Below are positions 31,501 to 40,500 of a stretch of 64,000 nucleotides of DNA, in pieces. The stretch is from contig NZ_NTGE01000116.1 in NCBI RefSeq assembly GCF_002291145.1, positions 1 to 64,000 on the forward strand, read 5' to 3'. Source of the DNA: Streptomyces sp. SA15 (GTDB taxonomy: Bacteria; Actinomycetota; Actinomycetes; Streptomycetales; Streptomycetaceae). The notes beneath the pieces were generated by a model. That model worked only from the letters and a program-made list of their open reading frames with translations, ran no database searches and was not told the origin of the DNA. Position 1 is the first letter of the stretch, and the number at the start of each line of letters is the position of its first letter. Position numbers and translations under genes: made by a program.

Positions 31501-34500
31501 CGACTCGCTCTACGCCGACCAGGTCGCCGACGGAGGTTTCTGGGAGGACTTCACGGTCTGGCAGAGCAGCTACGACGGCCGGCACCTCCCGCTCGCCGAG
31601 ATGACCCAGTGGCGCTCGGCGGTCGTCGACCAAGTGCTGCGGCTGAAGCCCCGGCGCGTCCTGGAGATCGGCGTCGGCAACGGCCTGCTGCTGTCCCGGC
31701 TGGCCCCCCAGTGCGAGGCGTACTGGGGGACGGACTTCTCCCCGTCGGTGATCACGGAGCTGGGGGAGCGGCTGCGGGCGCACGGCGAGGACCGGCCGGG
31801 CATCGAACTGCGGGTCCAGAGCGCCGACGACGTCAGTGGACTGCCCCGCGACTTCTTCGACACCATCGTGCTCAACTCGGTGGTCCAGTACTTCCCGCAC
31901 GCGGGCTACCTCACCGACGTGCTGCACAAGTGCCTGGATCTGCTGGTGCCCGGCGGCTCCGTCGTCCTCGGCGACATCCGCAACCTGCGCCTGCTGCGCT
32001 GTCTGCAGACGGCGGTCGCCGTCGGACGGCTCACCGACGCAGCGGACACGTCCTCGGTCCGTGCCCTGGTGGAGCACAAGGTGGCCGCCGAGGAGGAGCT
32101 GCTGCTGGCACCCGACTTCTTCGTCGCGCTCGCCCGGACGTCCCCCGACATCGCGGGGGTGGACATCAGGCTCAAGCGGGGCCGGTTCGACAACGAGCTG
32201 TCGCGCTACCGCTACGAGGTGGTGATCATCAAGGCACCCGCCGCCCCGGCCCCGGTCGACCGCCTGCCCAAGACGGACTGGACGGACCTGGGCTCGACCG
32301 GCGCACTGGCCGAGGCGCTGCGGGGCGCGCCCGGCGGCCTCCGCGTCACCGACGTGCCCAACGGCCGGCTGTTCGCCGAGTACGACGCCCTGCGTGAGCT
32401 GCGGCGTGGCAGCGGAACCGCCCGAGTGCTGGCCGCCCTGCGGGCCGAGGGGCGGGGTGTGGACCCCGAGGACCTCCACGACGTGGGTGCCGCTCACGGC
32501 TTCCAGGTGGTGACCACCTGGTCCGGACAGGGCCGGGACGACTGCTTCGACGCGGTCTTCCTGCCCGCGCACGCCGACGCCACCGCGGTGCAGGCCTACG
32601 CGGGGGACTCGGCCGGGGACAGCCTGCAAGAGCACGCCAACAGCCCCGCACGCACCCGCCGCCTGCGGGGATTCAGCGACCGGCTGCGGACCGGCCTGCG
32701 GCGGTGGCTGCCGGACTACATGATCCCGGCCGCCTTCGTCATCCTCGACGAACTCCCCCTGAACGCCAATGGAAAGCTCGACAGAAGCGCACTGCCGAAG
32801 CCGGACTTCGCGGTCCTGTCGTCCGGACGCCCGCCGCGCACGCCCCGGGAGCAGGTGCTGTGCGAGCTGTTCGCCGAGGTGCTCGGGGTGCCCGAGGTGA
32901 CCATCGACGACAACTTCTTCGAACTTGGCGGGCACTCCCTGCTGGCCACCAGGCTCGTCAGCAGGATCAGGTCGGTCACCGGCATCGAGATCCCGATCCG
33001 GCACGTCTTCGAGGGCGCCACCGTCGCTGCCCTGTGCGAACGACTGGACGCCCGCACACCGGCGCGTCCGCCGCTCCTCCCGATGCCGAGGCCGCCGCGC
33101 ATCCCGCTGTCGTTCGCGCAGCTGCGCCTGTGGTTCCTCAACCGTTTCGAGACGTCCTCACCGGGCTACAACCTGCCGACCGTGCTGCGCCTGAGCGGAG
33201 ACCTGGACCGGGACGCGCTCCGCGAGGCGCTGTGCGACCTGGTGGCCCGTCACGAAACGCTGCGCACGGTGTTTCCCGAGCAGGACGGCGAGCCGTCCCA
33301 GATCGTCCGGCCCGCCGAGCGGGCGCGGCCCGAACTCCCGGTGGTCGCCACCGATCCGGACGCGCTGCCCGGAGCCCTGGCCGCGGCCGGCCGGGTGCCC
33401 TTCGACGTCACGACCGACCTGCCGCTGCGCGCCACTCTGTTCGCGCTCGACGACCACGAGCATGTGCTGCTGCTGGTCCTGCACCACATCGCGGCCGACG
33501 GCTGGTCGGTCGGACCGCTCGCCCGGGACCTGGCCGCGGCCTACCGGGCCCGGGCGCGGGACCAGGCCCCCGACTGGCCCGACCTGCCGGTGCAGTACGC
33601 CGACTACGCGCTGTGGCAGCGCGAGGTGCTGGGCAGCCCCGACGACCCCGACAGCGCGATGTCCCGCCAGCTCGTCCACTGGCGCCGGGCACTGGCTGCC
33701 GCCCCGGCGGAGACCTCGTTGCCCACCGACCGGCCGAGAGCCGAGAACTCCACACCGGCGGGCGAGCGGCTGTCGTTCGAGCTGGGGGCCGATCTGCACG
33801 CCCGGCTGCTGGACCTCGCTCGTGCGCACCGTGCCAGCCTGTTCATGGTGCTGCAGAGTGCCGTCGCCGCCCTCCTCACCCGCGTGGGCGCCGGCACCGA
33901 CGTCCTGCTCGGCAGCGCGATCGCCGGACGGACCGACACGGCCACGGAGGACTTGGTCGGGTTCTTCGTCAACACCCAGGTACTGCGCGTGGACACCTCC
34001 GGCGATCCGGGATTCGGTGAGCTGATCGACCGGGCCCGGCAGGCGGGTCTGGCCGCCTACGACAACCAGGACCTGCCGTTCGAGCACCTTGTGGAGGCGC
34101 TCAATCCGGAGCGTTCGCTGGCCCGCCATCCCCTGTTCCAGGTCATGATGGTGCTCCAGAATGCCCCCCGGACCGAGACGTCCCTGCCGGGCGTGCGGAT
34201 CACCGGTGAACCGCTGGACGTGGGCGCGGTCAACTTCGACCTGGGGTTCAACCTCGCCGAACGCGACCCGGTCGCGGGCCGTCCCGCAGGCGTGGCCGGC
34301 ATGGTGGAGTACCGCTCGGACCTCTTCGACCGGCTCACGGTGGAACGGCTCGTCGACCGGCTGCGGCGGCTGCTGGAGACGGTGGCGGCCGACCCGTCGG
34401 TGCGGATCGGAGCCGTGGACCTCACGGCCGGGGACGCACTCGACGGGCATCTGGCCCCGGTGCCGGCTGTCCGGGAGATCAACCTCGCCCGGATCGAGGA

Positions 34501-37500
34501 GGTCCTGGCCGAGCACGACGACGTTCAGCAGGTCGCCGCCGTGCTCCACTACGACACGGAAGCGGGGAGGCAGACCGTCGCGGTGCATGTCCTTGCCGAG
34601 GACGACCATGCGCTCGACGTCGACCGGCTGCGCGCGTTCGCCGCTCGATGGCTGCCGGACCACCTCGTGCCGGCCGAGTACACCGTCGCCCCCGCTCCGG
34701 CCGCACGCCCGCCCGCCCCTCGGCCCGCCATGGACGCGACGCCCCCGGCGACGCCGCGTCAGGAGACCCTGTGTGCCCTGTTCGCCGAGGTACTCGAGCG
34801 CCCGTCCGTGGGCGTCGACGAGGACTTCTTCGCGGTCGGCGGACACTCCCTGCTGGCCGTTCGGCTGATCGGCCGGGTGCGCGACGCACTGGGGGTGGAG
34901 CTGCCCATCCGACGGCTCTTCGAGGCCACGACGGTGCGCGCCCTCGACGCGGTGTTCGATGATCAGGCGGCCGCCCGCCCCCGCGTCGCCCCGGTGACCC
35001 GGCCGAAACGCGTCCCGCTGTCGTTCGCCCAGCAACGGCTATGGGTGCTCGACCGTCTGGAGGGGCCGTCGGCGACCTACAACATCCCGTTCGCGCTGCG
35101 CCTGAGGGGGCCCCTGGACGAGACGGCCCTGCAGACCGCTCTGAGGGACGTGCTGGACCGGCACGAAGTGCTGCGCACGGTCATCGACAGCGACCACGGT
35201 GTGCCCTACCAGCGGATCCTCCCCGTCGACGAAATCTGGCCGGGCCTGGCCGTCGGCGACGTCGCACCCGACGCACTCGCCGCGGAACTCGCGGCGGCAT
35301 CGGCGCATGCCTTCGACCTGTCCGAGGAACCCCCGCTGCGGGCACGGCTGTTCAGGCTCGCTCCCGAGGACCACGTCCTGTCGGTGGTCCTGCATCACAT
35401 CGCCGGCGACGGAGCCTCCCTCGAACCGCTCGCCACGGACCTGTCCACCGCTTATGCCGCTCGCAAGCGGTCTGTCGCACCCGACTGGCATCCTCTGCCC
35501 GTGCAGTACGCGGACTACACGGTGTGGCAGCGCGAGCTCCTCGGAGACGAGAACGATCCCGACAGCCTGATCGCCCGGCACATCCGGTACTGGAGCGACA
35601 CACTGGCCGAACTGCCCGAGGAGCTTCCGCTGCCCACCGACCGCCCACGCCCGGCGGTCGCCGGGCACCAGGGCGAACTGGTCGAATACACCGTCTCCGC
35701 GGACACCCACCGGTTGCTCGCCGAGCTCGCCGAACGCCACGGCGTGACGCTGTTCATGGTGATGCACGCGGCCCTCGCCGCGGTGCTCACCCGGCACGGC
35801 GCCGGTACCGACGTACCGATCGGCACCCCGGTGGCCGGCCGCGACGACAGCGCGCTGGATCCGATGATCGGGTTCTTCGCCAACACGGTGGTCCTGCGCA
35901 CCGACACCAGCGGCGATCCGGACTTCGCCACCCTGCTGGACCGCGTCCGGCAGACCGACCTGGCCGCGTACTCCCGCCAGCACGTGCCCTTCGAACGGCT
36001 CGTCGACATGCTCGGTGTCGAGCGGTCCATGGCCCGCAACCCCCTGGTACAGGTCATGCTGGCGTTCGACCAGTACGGCGCTTCCCCGCTGCGCCTCGAC
36101 GGGGTGCGGGTGAGCGCGCAGCCCACGGGCCATGTCGCGGCGAAGTACGACCTTGCCGTCAACGTCGCCGAACGCCGTGGTGCCGACCGGGAGTACGAGG
36201 GCCTCGCAGGAGCCCTGGAACTCGCCACGGACCTGTTCGACCGGCGCACCGGGGAAGAACTGGCCGCGCGGCTGGTGCTCTTCCTCGATCAGGTCGCGGC
36301 CGATCCCACGCTGCGGATCGGGGCGGTGCGCCTGGAACCGGCCGCCGACCAGTTCCCCTGGAACGACACGGACCGCCCCGTGCCCGTCGAGCACGCGCTG
36401 GCCGCCTTCGAACGGCAGGTCCCGCACTACCGGGACTACGACGCCGTCGTGTGCGGCGAGGATCGGATCAGCTATCAGGAGCTCAACGAGCGCGCCAACC
36501 GGCTGGCCCACCGGCTCATCTCGCGGGGGATCGGTGCCGAGCAGATCGTCGCGCTCTACCTTCCGCAGTCCGTCGACCTGGTCGTCGCCCTGCTGGCGGT
36601 ACTGAAATCCGGAGCAGCGTACATGCCGGTGGACCCCGACTACCCGGCCGAGCGGGTGCGCCTGCTGTTCGGCCGGGCCGCTCCCGCACTGGTCCTGGCC
36701 AAGGGCGACGCGGGACCGACGGCCGCGCCCGTCCTGGACCCGGCGGAACACCTGCCGGACCTCCCCGCTCACGACCCCACCGACACCGATCGGCTGCTTC
36801 CCTGGTCGCCCGACCATCCGGCCTACCTGATCCACACCTCGGGTTCGACCGGCACCCCACGGGGCGTGCTGGTGACCCACCGCGGACTGCCGGGCCTGGC
36901 CCTCAGCCTTGCGGACGCCTATCAGGTCGTGCCGGGAAGCCGGGTCCTGGAATTCGCCTCGCCGGGCTTCGACGTGGCCACCGGGGACATCCTGTTCACG
37001 CTGTCATCGGGCGCGGCCGTGGTGCTGCCCGATACCGACCGGGTCACCGCTGCGGCGAACCTGGCCGATCTGGTGGCGCGCCACGGCGTCACGCACACGA
37101 CGCTGACCCCGACCGTCGCCGCACGCATCCGCCCCGGCGCGCTGCCGGACGGCTTCGTGCTCGCCCTGGGCAGCGAGACGGTACCGGGTTCGCTCGTGGA
37201 CCAATGGGCCTCGTCGTGCCGGGTCCTGAACGTCTACGGCCCGACCGAGTGCACGGTGGCGTCGACAATCACCGGGGCATTGACCGGTGACGGTGCACCA
37301 CCCCTGGGCCAGCCGCTCGCCAACACCAAGGCATACGTGCTCGATCCCGCGCTGCGCCCGGTACTGCCCGGCATGGTCGGCGAGCTCTACCTGTCGGGTC
37401 CGGGACTGGCCCGGGGCTATCGCGGCGAACCGGCCGTGACCGCCGGCCGGTTCGTCGCCGATCCGTACGGCGCACCGGGTGCGCGCATGTACCGCACGGG

Positions 37501-40500
37501 CGACCTGGTCCGTCGGCGCCGGGACGGCGAACTCGACTTCATCGGCCGGGCCGACGGACAGGTGAAGATCCGCGGCCACCGCGTGGAGCTGGGCGAGCTC
37601 GAGCAGGTCCTCCTCGGCCATCCCGCCGTGCGCGCCGCTGCGGCGGCCGCCTTCTCCACTCCGGCCGGGAAACGGCTGGCCGGATACGTTGTCGCAGAAC
37701 CCGGCGGCGTAAGCCTCTCCGAGCTGCGCGGGTGGCTCGCCGAGCGGGTCCCCGACCACCTCGTGCCGACCGCGCTCGTCCCTGTGGACGCCCTGCCGTT
37801 CACGGCCCACGGCAAGGTGGACCGGGCGAAGCTGCCCGCTCCCGCCACCGGTGCGGCCCCGAGTGCCGGCCGAGTGTCGGGCCACACCCCGGTCACCGAG
37901 TACGAGCGCGTTCTGTGCCGTCTGATCGGCGACCTGCTGGGTCAGTCCGACCTGCCGGCCGACGGTCACTTCTTCGAACTCGGCGGCGACAGCATCCTCG
38001 CCATCCAACTGGTGAGCCGGGCGGACCGGGAGGGACTCTCGCTGACCCCGCGCGACGTCTTCGCGCACCCGGTGATCGCGGAACTCGCCGCCGTGGCCGC
38101 GTCCGGCCGCCCCGCCCCGGCACCCGTGTCCGATCAGGGGGTGGGTTCGGTCCCGCTGACCCCGGCCATGCACTGGCTGCGCGAACTCGGTGAGGACATC
38201 GCAGGCTTCGAGCAGTCCGTGGCCGTCCCGGTTCCGGCCGGACTCGACCGGGGCCACGTCACCGCCGCGCTGCAGGCCGTCCTCGACCATCACGACACCT
38301 TGCGGATGCGCCTGTCCCGTGACGGCGACACAGGGCTATGGGCACTGGACATCCCGGAACCGGGAGCCGTCGACGCGCAGGACCTGCTCGTCGTCGCCGA
38401 CGCGACCGGGCTGTCCGGCGACGCACTGCGCGAGCTGGCGGCCCAGTCGGTGGGCGCTGCCCGGGACCGCCTCGACCCCGACGGCGGGGTCATGCTTGCC
38501 GCGGTGCTGCTGGCAGGGGAACCCGGCGCACCCGGTCTGCTGTCCCTCACCGCCCACCATCTCGTTGTGGACGCCGTGTCGTGGCGGATCCTGAGCGGCG
38601 ATCTCGACCAGGCCCTGACCGCTCTGGCGGAGGACCGGCCGGTCGAGCTCGCCCCGGTCGGCACCTCCTTCAAGCGCTGGGCCGAATGGCTGGTCGCCGC
38701 CGCCGCGGACCGTTCCCGGCTCACCGAGGTCCGGCACTGGACGGACGTACTGCGCACCCCCGACCCCGCGCTGGGCGACCGGCCGCTCGATCCCTTCGAG
38801 GACACCGTCGCCACGACCCGGTCGATCCGGCGGACGGCCCCGGCCGGGACGACGGCTCCGCTGCTTACCGAGGCCCCTGCTTCGTTCCACGGCCGGGTAC
38901 CCGACGTGTTGCTCACCGCGCTGGCCCTGGCCGTCGGCGAGTGGCGAAAGCGCCGCGGTATCCCGGCGACGAGCGCGGTCCTGCTCGACGTGGAGGGGCA
39001 CGGCCGGGTCGAGCAGGACGGACTCGACCTCACCCGGACCGTCGGATGGTTCACCACGCTGCACCCGGTGGCCCTCGATCCCGGGGCACTGGAGTGGGCG
39101 AACGTCCGGCACGGTGCCCCGGACCTGGGCACGGCCGTGAAGCGGGTGAAGGAACGGCTGCGGTCCGTGCCCGACTCCGGGCTCGGCTTCGGCCTGCTGC
39201 GCTACCTCAATCCCCAGAGCATGCCGCTGCTGGCGCGGGCGGGCACGCCGCAGATCTGCGTCAACTACCTGGGGCGGGTGGCCGGCCCGGCCGATTCCGC
39301 CCCTGCGACGATGCCGCCGCGGGAAACCGCCGCGCGGGCCGTGGCCCACGCCGTCGCGCTCGACGCCATGGTCAGGGACACCCCCGAGGGACCACGACTC
39401 GTCGCGAACTGGACCTGGCCGGCAGGGGTGCTGGCCGAGCGGGACGTGGAAGAGCTGGCCGATCTCTGGTTCGAGGCTCTGGAGGGCATCGTCGTCCATG
39501 CGCGCGGCGCGACGGCCACCCGTAGTCCCTCGGACTTCCCGCTCGTCGACCTCACCCAGCAGCAGGTGGACTGGATCGAGCGGACCTGGCCGGCACTCTC
39601 GGACGTGCTGCCGGTCACCCCCTTGCAGGAAGGCCTGCTCTTCCACGCGCTGCTCGACGGCCCCGACCGCGAACACGACGACCCGTACGTAGTGCAGAGC
39701 GTCCTCGCCCTGCCCGGAGAGCTGGATCCCGACGCGCTGCGTCAAGCGGTCCAGACGGTCGTCGAACGCCACGACGCGCTACGCGCGGCGTTCGTCCAGA
39801 CACCGGACGGTCCCCCTGTCCAGGTGATCGCCGAACAGGTGACCGTCCCCTGGAAGGAAGCCGCGGCTGTTGATGCGGCCGAGCTGGCCGCGTTGGCGGC
39901 CGGGGAACGCCGCGCGGGCTTCGACCTGGCCGCTCCGCCCCTGATCCGGTTGCTGCTGGTGCGGTTGGCCGGAGAAGAACACCGGCTGGTCATGACCAAC
40001 CATCACATCCTGCTGGACGGCTGGTCGCTGCCGTTGCTGCTGCGCGAGCTCTTCGCCGCCTACCGGACCGCCGGGGACCAAGCCCGGCTTCCGGCGGTGA
40101 CTGCGCACCGTGCCTTCGCCTCATGGCTGGCGGGGCAGGACCGGGAGACGGCACGGGAGGCCTGGCGGGCCGCCCTGTCGGGTGTGGACAGCTGCCGAGT
40201 GGCCGCCGGTGGCGGTGCGGCCGCAGGTCCGCGGCAGGAAGTGCGTCGGCGGCTGCCCGCGCGGGTCGCGGCATTGGTACGGGAGACGGCTCGCACACTG
40301 GGTGTCACGACCAGCGCCATGGTGCACGTCGCCTGGGGGCTCGTACTCGGTCGTCTCACCGGACGGCGGGACGTCGTCTTCGGCAGTGTGGTGTCGGGGC
40401 GACCGCCGGCCGTCCCCGGCGTCGAGTCGATGATCGGCTGCTTCATCAACACCGTGCCGGTCCGGCTCACTCCACGCCCCGCCGAGACCGTGGCGGACAT

